This document shows, one piece after another, positions 43,787 to 50,063 of a DNA stretch of 64,000 bases. Position 1 is the stretch's first letter. Each line of letters starts with the position of its first letter. This DNA comes from JAQGMJ01 sp036498945. GTDB lineage: Bacteria > Pseudomonadota > Gammaproteobacteria > Burkholderiales > JAEUOS01. The notes below the pieces were generated by a model. The model saw only the letters and a program-made list of their open reading frames with translations, had not been told where the DNA came from and did no database searches. The stretch covers positions 14,942 to 78,941 of the forward strand of contig DASYEQ010000094.1 of the NCBI GenBank assembly GCA_036498945.1. Direction: 5' to 3'. The position numbers were made by a program, and so were the translations under genes.

Positions 43787-44503
43787 ATGACCGCCAAGCT
43801 CACCGACAAGCAACTCCGCTTCGTCCACGAATACCTGCTCGACCAGAACGCCACCGCCGCCGCTGTGCGCGCCGGCTACTCCGCCAAAACCCGCGGCGCA
43901 CAGGCCACGGCCCTGATGCAAAACCCGCTGGTGCGCGAGCGCATCTACCTCGAACTGCGCGACCTCTACGCCAGCCTCGGCGTCACCACCGTCAAGATCC
44001 TCAAGGCCCAGGCCAGCGCCGCCTACTTCGACCCCGCCAAACTCTTCGGCCCCGACGGCAAGCCGCACCCCCTGCACGAACTCGACCAAGACACCCGCAT
44101 GGCCCTCACCGTCAGCTACAACCTGCGCAGCGACGGCCGCTACACCCTCTACGTCAGGCAGACCCCGCGCCACCTCGCACTGGCCGCGCTGGAAAAGGGC
44201 TGCGAGCGCATGCTGGAACTGGAAACACAAGCGTTGTACGCCTTGCGGGAAGAGGAGGGCGAAGAGGCGGAGCCCGAGTTGGAACAGGAGACCACCTCCG
44301 CCGAAGCCGAGGCTGAACGCGACCTCGACACCATCGCCGAACAAATCCGTGCCGACGCCATGGCGCGCGCCGGCATCACCCCGGCGCTCGTGCCCGCACT
44401 GGTCGCGGCGGCGCCCATTCCCTTCCGCGAACGCGCCGCCAAATTGCTCTGGGGCCGGGCAGGGACGTCAGGCGAGCAGGAGCAACGCGCGATGAGAGGT
44501 TGA
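43787..44503 (+). CDS. Phage terminase small subunit-like protein, isolated
   Basis: 238 aa. Residues 5-50 (LTDKQLRFVHEYLLDQNATA, then AVRAGYSAKTRG) form the DNA-binding N-terminus of the Terminase_2 small subunit family, which recognises packaging sites. Residues 60-110 keep the DPAKLF...LDQDTRMALT block. Beyond about 150 there is an acidic Glu-rich segment and an Ala/Pro tail, unusual for the family. A GGAG site precedes ATG 43787. No large terminase, portal, capsid or integrase gene is in the window, so it is a remnant or a domesticated DNA-binding protein. Confidence 0.78.
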   Translation: MTAKLTDKQLRFVHEYLLDQNATAAAVRAGYSAKTRGAQATALMQNPLVRERIYLELRDLYASLGVTTVKILKAQASAAYFDPAKLFGPDGKPHPLHELDQDTRMALTVSYNLRSDGRYTLYVRQTPRHLALAALEKGCERMLELETQALYALREEEGEEAEPELEQETTSAEAEAERDLDTIAEQIRADAMARAGITPALVPALVAAAPIPFRERAAKLLWGRAGTSGEQEQRAMRG

Positions 44504-44530
44504 AACGACTGTCATTTACCGTGGTTTACT
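44502..44530 (+). repeat. 29-bp direct repeat, copy 1
   Basis: The pattern GAAAYGACTGTYATTTRCCG plus TGGTTTACT begins on the stop codon of the terminase-like gene. Copy 2 at 44966 matches at 26 of 29 bases. Confidence 0.8.
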
Positions 44531-44560
44531 ATGTTTCCTGGAGAATAACCGGCCTGATCC

Positions 44561-44956
44561 GTGCAAATTTCCGACGATCATATCAATTCGATTTCGCTAG
44601 CCGCCATTGGCAATGAGGCACTCTATCTGCTTCAGTCAGGGGATTTTCGCGCCCTTGCCGGCCGCTTTGGCTATGCGTTGGCGTTTGGCCGGGAAATCGA
44701 CGCCGCAATCTCTGAAGACCTGGCTTTCTGTCTTACCGAACTTGAGGCCGGCGCCTTGTTGGTGCCTGGTGCTGCGACCTTAGTCCCCGAGGTCCGGTAT
44801 TTCGGGCCCGACGATTTTTTCGTTGCGGTCATTGGGTGTCTCGCACCAACGGACAAAGGAACACAGGTGTTGGTTGAATTGATCGTGACATCGAAGGGCG
44901 TGGAAAAGCACGTTACTCTGGAGCAGCTCAGCGTCGCGTTCGAGGACCTTGGCTGA
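44561..44956 (+). CDS. Small protein of unknown function
   Basis: 131 aa with no signal peptide or clear membrane helix. It is acidic and has an N-terminal helical half (ISLAAIGNEALYLLQSGDF) and a C-terminal beta-rich half (VAVIGCLAPTDKGTQVLVEL). I do not recognise the family. The visible start is GTG 44561; GGAG lies about 17 bases before it, which is far. The coding sequence is less GC-rich than its neighbours, suggesting recent gain. The same 29-bp repeat stands before and after it. Confidence 0.6.
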   Translation: MQISDDHINSISLAAIGNEALYLLQSGDFRALAGRFGYALAFGREIDAAISEDLAFCLTELEAGALLVPGAATLVPEVRYFGPDDFFVAVIGCLAPTDKGTQVLVELIVTSKGVEKHVTLEQLSVAFEDLG

Positions 44957-44965
44957 AAGAGTGTC

Positions 44966-44994
44966 GAAATGACTGTTATTTGCCGTGGTTTACT
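44966..44994 (+). repeat. 29-bp direct repeat, copy 2
   Basis: Nine bases after the stop of the preceding small gene; three differences from copy 1. Confidence 0.8.
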
Positions 44995-45066
44995 GTAGGC
45001 GCGAGACGCGCAAGCGTCGGCCCCGACGTTGCTGGACCGTGTAACCAGACTGAAATGAGGCGCGCA

Positions 45067-45288
45067 ATGCTTCCCGCGAAGCTGACCCTGGAATCCACGC
45101 TGACCTGTCCGGCGTGTGCGCTCTCGACCGCCGAAAAGATGCCGCCGGACGCCTGCCAATTCTTTTATGAATGCCGGCATTGCGGTGTCGTGCTGCGCCC
45201 CAAGCCGGGTGATTGCTGTGTCTTCTGCTCTTATGGCACGGTCAAATGCCCGCCGATGCAGGGAAGTGGCTCGGCCTGCTGCCGGTAA
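45067..45288 (+). CDS. GDCCVxC-domain small cysteine-rich protein
   Basis: 73 aa with 10 or more cysteines. The order is LTCPAC (12-17), ECRHC, then the hallmark GDCCVFCSYGTVKCPP and a final ACCR. This matches the GDCCVxC family, in which some members carry selenocysteine in the CC position; here both codons are Cys (TGC TGT). Such proteins are often found near mercury or metal-resistance genes and probably bind metal or act as redox carriers; neither is shown. ATG 45067 is six bases after GAGG. It is the middle of three genes separated by the 29-bp repeat. Confidence 0.8.
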   Translation: MLPAKLTLESTLTCPACALSTAEKMPPDACQFFYECRHCGVVLRPKPGDCCVFCSYGTVKCPPMQGSGSACCR

Positions 45289-45325
45289 ACTGCTTGAAGA
45301 AATTGTGCTTTGTCCTTGGCCGTAC

Positions 45326-45354
45326 GAAAGCCCTGTTGTTTACCGTGATTCCTT
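45326..45354 (+). repeat. 29-bp direct repeat, diverged copy 3
   Basis: Aligned without gaps it matches copy 1 at 20 of 29 bases, with TTTACCGTG as the best-kept core. It lies 37 bases after the stop of the GDCCVxC gene. Confidence 0.55.
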
Positions 45355-45480
45355 ATGAAACTGCCTGATCTGCGCGATGAAATCACCGAGACCCTGGAGG
45401 GACGGTCCGCGTCGGCAGATTCCTCTCTCGTCTCGCTGCGAGTGCCTTGCGGTCAACCGCAGGCACGGAGCAGCGTGGGC

Positions 45481-45996
45481 ATGCGCCTGTCAATCCTGCT
45501 CGTGTTTGGTCTGGCGGGCTGTGCTTCGGTGCTGGAGCCGTCCTCGTTTGCCGGTCGCGCTCCCGAGATGCGGCCCGAGGTGTTTTTTGCCGGCACTACC
45601 CGGTCTACCGGCGTATTGCAAAATCGCGCTGGCAGGCCGACCCGGCATTTGCGGGTCGAAGGGACTGGGGCGGTGTTGCCGGATGGCAGCTTGCGCCTGG
45701 AGCAAAGCGTGGTGTTCGACAGCGAGCCCGCGCGCACGCGCACCTGGATATTGCGCAGGGTCGACGACCATCGCTACGTCGGCAGCCTGACGGATGCTGC
45801 CGGGCCGGTGGAGGCGGAGGCGCATGGCGACCTGTTTCATCTGCGCTATCCGATGAAGTCGCCTCCCGGTGGCGAGATGGAGCAGTGGCTCTATTTGCAA
45901 CCGGACGGGCGCACGTTGATCAACGAGGCGACGGTGCGCGTGTTCGGTGTGGTCGCAGCCCGGTTGTCGGAGCGCATCACCCACGAGGGGCCATAG
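45481..45996 (+). CDS. DUF3833 family lipoprotein
   Basis: 171 aa. A lipoprotein signal (LVFGLAGC, Cys about 15) is followed by a beta-rich domain with RPEVFFAGTTRSTGVLQNR, then SVVFDSEPARTRTWILRR and WLYLQPDGRTLINEATV. This matches the DUF3833 family of small lipid-anchored proteins of unknown function. ATG 45481 is chosen for the lipobox; the frame is open back to an ATG at 45355, directly after repeat copy 3. It converges with the minus-strand dioxygenase-like gene. Confidence 0.75.
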   Translation: MRLSILLVFGLAGCASVLEPSSFAGRAPEMRPEVFFAGTTRSTGVLQNRAGRPTRHLRVEGTGAVLPDGSLRLEQSVVFDSEPARTRTWILRRVDDHRYVGSLTDAAGPVEAEAHGDLFHLRYPMKSPPGGEMEQWLYLQPDGRTLINEATVRVFGVVAARLSERITHEGP

Positions 45997-46048
45997 CGGG
46001 AGAAATGCTGCGCCGTCGCGGTGGCGTTCTTCTAGAGCGGTGCAGGGA

Positions 46049-46918
46049 TCAACTGCGAAACTCCGGAATATCCGGCTTCGAGCCCCACATGCAGAACGAC
46101 TCCGGCGTGAACGGATATTGCCGCGGCTGCTCGTCCGGATCGGTGACCAGGCGCACGCCGCAGGAGTATTCGTAGACCATGCCGTCGGGGCCTTCGAAGT
46201 AGAGGAAGCGGGCGCCGGAAGTGGGGTGGCGGCCGGGGCCGAAGACGATGCGGATGCCTTGCTTTTGCAGGAAGTACCAGGAGCGCATGATGTCGTCGAC
46301 TTCGGCCACCTGGTGGTTGATGTGCTGCACGCCGGCAAAGGTGGAGGGGAAGAGGGCGATCTTGTGGTGGACCTCGTCGATGCGCAACAGCGGCGCGGGG
46401 CCGATGCGGTCGGAGACTTTTGCCGACAACACGGTGGTCCAGAATTTTTCGTCGCGCTTGGCGTCGGTGGTGCGCAGCCCGATGTGGGAAAAGCCGGTGA
46501 TGCCGGCATCGCGACTGGGGAAGTAGCGGGTGCCGGAGAAATGCGGCCAGACGCAGAGGTCGATGGAGTTGCCGGTGGGGTCCTTGAAGTTGATGAAGGA
46601 CTCTACCCGGCGCGCTTCGCACTGCTCGGGCGTGCCGCGCGTGAAGGGAATGCGCTCGGCGTCGAGGTTGGCGGCGGCGGCGTCCAGCTCGGCGACGGAA
46701 GAAACGGAAAAGCCGACGATGTGGTCGCGCGGGTCGCCGTCGAAATAGGCCAGGGTGTGGTCGCGGCCGTCGCTGCGAAAGTAGATGGACTGGCCGTGTT
46801 TCGGGTTGCCGGCGCGCTGCGCTTCCTGCAGGCCGAGGATGGTGGTGGCGTAGCGGCGCGCGCCTTCGAGGTCGCGGCTGCCGAGACGAATATAGCGGAT
46901 GTCGTGCAGGTTGATCAT
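46049..46918 (-). CDS. Type I extradiol-dioxygenase-like (VOC superfamily) protein
   Basis: 289 aa with two vicinal-oxygen-chelate modules (about 1-125 and 140-270). The N-terminus is HDIRYIRLGSRDLEGARRY. In the second module the candidate iron ligands are His in FSHIGLRT, His in INHQVAEV and Glu in MVYEYSCG, the H-H-E set of the catechol-2,3-dioxygenase class. It could cleave a catechol or be a related isomerase. ATG 46918 is chosen at the domain start. It diverges from the dienelactone hydrolase gene across 178 bases. Confidence 0.85.
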   Translation of the reverse strand: MINLHDIRYIRLGSRDLEGARRYATTILGLQEAQRAGNPKHGQSIYFRSDGRDHTLAYFDGDPRDHIVGFSVSSVAELDAAAANLDAERIPFTRGTPEQCEARRVESFINFKDPTGNSIDLCVWPHFSGTRYFPSRDAGITGFSHIGLRTTDAKRDEKFWTTVLSAKVSDRIGPAPLLRIDEVHHKIALFPSTFAGVQHINHQVAEVDDIMRSWYFLQKQGIRIVFGPGRHPTSGARFLYFEGPDGMVYEYSCGVRLVTDPDEQPRQYPFTPESFCMWGSKPDIPEFRS

Positions 46919-47096
46919 GAAGCCTTGCCTCTGGCGCGTTGATGTTCGCCCGAAGCGGCCGGTGCTTGGGCGCGCCGCGCAATGAGCGCTACAATGCGCG
47001 GCACCCGCCATCGTATACGAAACCCGCGCGCCCCTGTCGCCGGGCGGCGGACGCCACACCCTCATTCCCCGCAACGAATTTCCCTGGAGAGACGCA

Positions 47097-47771
47097 ATGG
47101 GCACCATGATCAAGTTGAAGGCCGCCGACGGCCACGAGTTTTCCTGCTACAAGGCCGAGCCCGCCGGCAAGCCCAAGGGCGCCATCGTGGTAATCCAGGA
47201 AATCTTCGGCGTCAACGACCACATCCGCAAGACCGCAGACCTGTACGCCAGCGAAGGCTACCTGGCGCTGGCCCCGGCGATCTACGACCGCGTCAAGCCG
47301 GGCTTCGACGTCGGCTACACCATGCCGGAAATGCAGGAGGGCTTCGGCCTCAAGGGCCAGGTGAAGACCGAGGATGCGATGAAGGACATCCAGGCCACGG
47401 TGAACGAAGCGGGCAAGGCCGGCCGCGTCGGCATCGTCGGCTATTGCTACGGCGGCCTGTTGACCTGGCACGCAGCGGCCAAGGTGAGCGGCCTGACGGC
47501 GGCGGTGCCTTACTACGGCGGCGGCATTCCGGACGTGGCCGACGAACAACCCAAGGTGCCGGTGATGATGCACTTCGGCGAGAAAGACAGCTACATCCCG
47601 ATGGAAGGCGTGCAGAAGGTCAAGGCCAAGCACCCGGACGCGAAGGTGTTCACCTACCCGGCGGACCACGGCTTCAACTGCGACCAGCGCGGCTCCTACG
47701 ATGAGCCTTCGGCCAAGGAAGCGCGCAAGCGCACGCTGGAATTCTTCAAGCAGCACATCGCCGAGCAATAA
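47097..47771 (+). CDS. Dienelactone hydrolase family protein
   Basis: 224 aa alpha/beta hydrolase. The triad is Cys117 (GYCYGG), Asp164 (EKDSYIP) and His191 (DHGFNC), as in dienelactone hydrolases that open lactones in aromatic breakdown. No signal peptide. GGAGAG precedes ATG 47097; an ATG three codons later is possible. Seventeen bases separate it from the 2-aminomuconate deaminase-like gene, so they are likely one operon. Confidence 0.93.
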   Translation: MGTMIKLKAADGHEFSCYKAEPAGKPKGAIVVIQEIFGVNDHIRKTADLYASEGYLALAPAIYDRVKPGFDVGYTMPEMQEGFGLKGQVKTEDAMKDIQATVNEAGKAGRVGIVGYCYGGLLTWHAAAKVSGLTAAVPYYGGGIPDVADEQPKVPVMMHFGEKDSYIPMEGVQKVKAKHPDAKVFTYPADHGFNCDQRGSYDEPSAKEARKRTLEFFKQHIAEQ

Positions 47772-47788
47772 GCAAAAGGGGCCTGAAC

Positions 47789-48226
47789 GTGAGTTCCGAA
47801 GTCATCGCCGGAAAGGCAAAGCCACGCGGCAAGTATCCGCACTACAAGCGCGCGGGCGATTTCATTTTCGTTTCCGGCACCAGCTCGCGCCGGCCCGACA
47901 ACACTTTCGCCGGGGCCAGCGCGGACGCCGCCGGCACCATGAAGCTCGACATCCGCGAGCAGACGCGCGCGGTGATCGAGAACATCCGCGACGTGCTGAA
48001 AAGCGCCGGGGCCGAGCTGTCGGACTGTGTGGAGATAAGCTCCTTCCTCGTCGACATGAACGACTTCGGCGGCTACAACGAGGTCTACGGCGAGTATTTC
48101 GATTACAACGGCCCGGCGCGCACCACCGTGGCGGTGCACCAGTTGCCGCATCCGCACCTGCGCATCGAGATCAAGGCCGTGGCCTATAAGCCGCTCGCCG
48201 CTCCGCGGGCTCCCGACAAGCCATAG
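47789..48226 (+). CDS. nbaF: RidA-fold 2-aminomuconate deaminase
   Basis: 145 aa of the YjgF/YER057c/RidA fold. The pattern KPRGKYPHYKRAGDFIFVSG with TSSRRPDN, and later VSSFLVD-like EISSFLVDMNDF and LPHPHLRIEIKAVAY, resembles 2-aminomuconate deaminase (AmnD/NbaF) rather than general RidA. It would turn 2-aminomuconate into 4-oxalocrotonate and ammonia. Translation starts at GTG 47789. The neighbours nbaC and nbaD support the assignment; a general imine deaminase is the alternative. Confidence 0.8.
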   Translation: MSSEVIAGKAKPRGKYPHYKRAGDFIFVSGTSSRRPDNTFAGASADAAGTMKLDIREQTRAVIENIRDVLKSAGAELSDCVEISSFLVDMNDFGGYNEVYGEYFDYNGPARTTVAVHQLPHPHLRIEIKAVAYKPLAAPRAPDKP

Positions 48227-48233
48227 GAATAAC

Positions 48234-48280
48234 TGATTAAGTGGGCTACGCCCCCTTAACAACCCCCGAGTCCAGAGGGA
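48234..48280 (+). repeat. Dispersed intergenic repeat with hairpin, copy 2
   Basis: It begins TGATTAAGTGGGC, folds TTAAG..GGC against GCC..CTTAA, and continues ACAACCCCCGAGTCCAG. It matches the element at 38736 over about 46 bases. It fills most of the 111-base gap before nbaC. Confidence 0.65.
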
Positions 48281-48337
48281 AGTTTGCGCACCCCTCTCTC
48301 AATTCCGAGACTTGTTCAGTATTTACCATAGTCACAA

Positions 48338-48853
48338 ATGCTGCCCGCAATCAATTTCCCCAAGTGGATCGCCGAGAACCAGCACCTGCTCAAGCCGCCG
48401 GTGGGCAACCAGCAGGTGTGGCGCGATACCGATTTCATCGTCACCGTGGTCGGCGGGCCGAACAAGCGCACCGACTTCCACGACGACCCTTTCGAGGAAT
48501 TCTTCTACCAGTTCAAGGGCAACGCCTCGCTGAACATCATGGACGAGGCGGGGAAGCCGGGCGTGGTCGACCTGAAGGAAGGCACCATGTTCCTGCTGCC
48601 GCCGCACATGCGCCATTCGCCGCAGAGGCCGGAAGAAGGCAGCATGTGCATCGTGATCGAGCGCAGCCGGCCCGAGGGTGCGAGGGACGGCTTCGAGTGG
48701 TATTGCCTGGAGTGCAGCAAGCTGCTGCACCGGGTCGAGGTGCAGTTGAAGAACATCGTCAAGGATTTGCCGCCGTTGTTCGAGGCGTTTTACACGAACA
48801 TGGAAGCGCGCACCTGCAAGCATTGCGGTGCGGTGCATCCCGGTAAAGGGTAA
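48338..48853 (+). CDS. nbaC: 3-Hydroxyanthranilate 3,4-dioxygenase
   Basis: 171 aa cupin. The catalytic iron ligands are His48, Glu54 and His92 and the substrate arginines are Arg44 and Arg96, all exactly three positions before those of the well-studied Cupriavidus enzyme. A second rubredoxin-like iron site is complete: Cys122, Cys125, Cys159, Cys162. It opens the ring of 3-hydroxyanthranilate to 2-amino-3-carboxymuconate semialdehyde. The next gene encodes the decarboxylase for that product. Confidence 0.97.
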   Translation: MLPAINFPKWIAENQHLLKPPVGNQQVWRDTDFIVTVVGGPNKRTDFHDDPFEEFFYQFKGNASLNIMDEAGKPGVVDLKEGTMFLLPPHMRHSPQRPEEGSMCIVIERSRPEGARDGFEWYCLECSKLLHRVEVQLKNIVKDLPPLFEAFYTNMEARTCKHCGAVHPGKG

Positions 48854-48860
48854 GTAAGCA

Positions 48861-49859
48861 ATGTCAGTCATCGATATTCATTCGCACTTCTTCCCCGAAA
48901 CCTGGCCCGACCTGGAAAAGAAGTTCGGCACGCCGGACTGGCCGTGGATGAAGCACCTGGGCGATGGCAAAGCCATGGTGATGATCGGGCAAAAGGAGTT
49001 CCGCCCGGTGTACTCAGCCTGCTGGGACGTGAACAAACGCCTTGAAGAGATGGATCGCGACGGCATCGGGATGCAGGTGATCTGCTCGACGCCGGTGCTG
49101 TTTGCTTACATGCGCAAGCCGGAAGAGGCGATGGAATGCGCGCGCCTGTTCAACGACGCGGCCCTCGAAATGTGCTCGCGCTCGAATGGCCGGCTGAAGG
49201 CATTGGCGCAGGTGCCGCTGCAGGACGTGGACCTGGCGTGCAAGGAACTGACGCGGGCGATGAAAGCCGGGCATCTCGGCGTGCAGATCGGCAACCACGT
49301 CGGTGATCGCGACCTGGACGATGCGGACCTGGTGCGCTTTCTCGCGCATTGCGCGCACGAAGGCGCGGCGGTGCTGGCGCATCCGTGGGACATGATAGGT
49401 GGCGTGCGCACCGCCAAGCACATGATGGCGTGGACGGTGTCGATGCCGGCGGAGACGCAGCTGTCGATCGTGGCGATGATCCTCGGTGGCGCCTTCGACA
49501 AGCTGCCGAAGGATTTGCGCCTGTGCTTCGCGCACGGCGGCGGCAGCTTCGCCTTCCTGCTGGGGCGCCTGGAGAATGCCTGGCACAACCGCGATATCGC
49601 GCGCGGCATCTCCAAGCATCCGCCGAGCCATTATCTCGATCGCTTCTCGGTGGACTCGGCGGTGTTCGATCCGCGCAGCCTGCGCCTGCTGGTGGAGGTG
49701 ATGGGCGAAGACCATGTGATGCTGGGTTCGGACTATCCGTTTCCCTTGGGCGAACTATCGATCGGCAAGCTGATCCGCGAATCGGCCTTCAGCGCGACTG
49801 CCAAGGAAAAGATGCTGGGCGGCAACGCGCTGCGGTTTCTTGGGCTGGACAAGGCCTGA
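48861..49859 (+). CDS. nbaD: 2-Amino-3-carboxymuconate-6-semialdehyde decarboxylase (ACMSD)
   Basis: 332 aa amidohydrolase-fold enzyme. Zinc ligands His7 and His9 (DIHSHF), His174 (LAHPWD) and Asp291 (GSDYPFP), plus the catalytic base His225 (FAHGGGSF), are all present. It removes CO2 from the NbaC product and so prevents spontaneous ring closure to quinolinate. It starts seven bases after nbaC and is clearly co-translated. Confidence 0.96.
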   Translation: MSVIDIHSHFFPETWPDLEKKFGTPDWPWMKHLGDGKAMVMIGQKEFRPVYSACWDVNKRLEEMDRDGIGMQVICSTPVLFAYMRKPEEAMECARLFNDAALEMCSRSNGRLKALAQVPLQDVDLACKELTRAMKAGHLGVQIGNHVGDRDLDDADLVRFLAHCAHEGAAVLAHPWDMIGGVRTAKHMMAWTVSMPAETQLSIVAMILGGAFDKLPKDLRLCFAHGGGSFAFLLGRLENAWHNRDIARGISKHPPSHYLDRFSVDSAVFDPRSLRLLVEVMGEDHVMLGSDYPFPLGELSIGKLIRESAFSATAKEKMLGGNALRFLGLDKA

Positions 49860-49898
49860 TGGCGTCAGGCGAGTGGACGGCGCAACGTAGCTTCTGCC

Positions 49899-49970
49899 AC
49901 TCCCGCGAAAGCGGGAGTCCAGTACGTCTTCAAATCGGAAGAGGACCTGGATTCCCGCTTGCGCGGGGAT
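49899..49970. repeat. dRS3-like palindromic repeat pair
   Basis: ACTCCC-N8-GGGAGT (49899-49918) and ATTCCC-N8-GGGGAT (49951-49970) lie back to back in the 204-base gap between nbaD and the kinase gene. Their facing ends GGGAGTCCAG and CTGGATTCCC are near-inverse, giving a long stem like the element at 43530. Confidence 0.7.
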
Positions 49971-50063
49971 GACCAGGTGTGCGAAAGCGGTCGGCACATG
50001 CTGTAACGAATGGCCCGCGCATGCGGCAGCGATCGTGGGGAATGTAGCGGCTGAAGCCTGGGG

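Noticed and set aside
45067..45288. Selenocysteine in the GDCCVxC motif
   Set aside because: Both codons are ordinary cysteine codons (TGC and TGT); no in-frame TGA.
44502..45354. CRISPR array
   Set aside because: Repeats are 360-464 bases apart with genes in between, not short regular spacers, and there are no cas genes.
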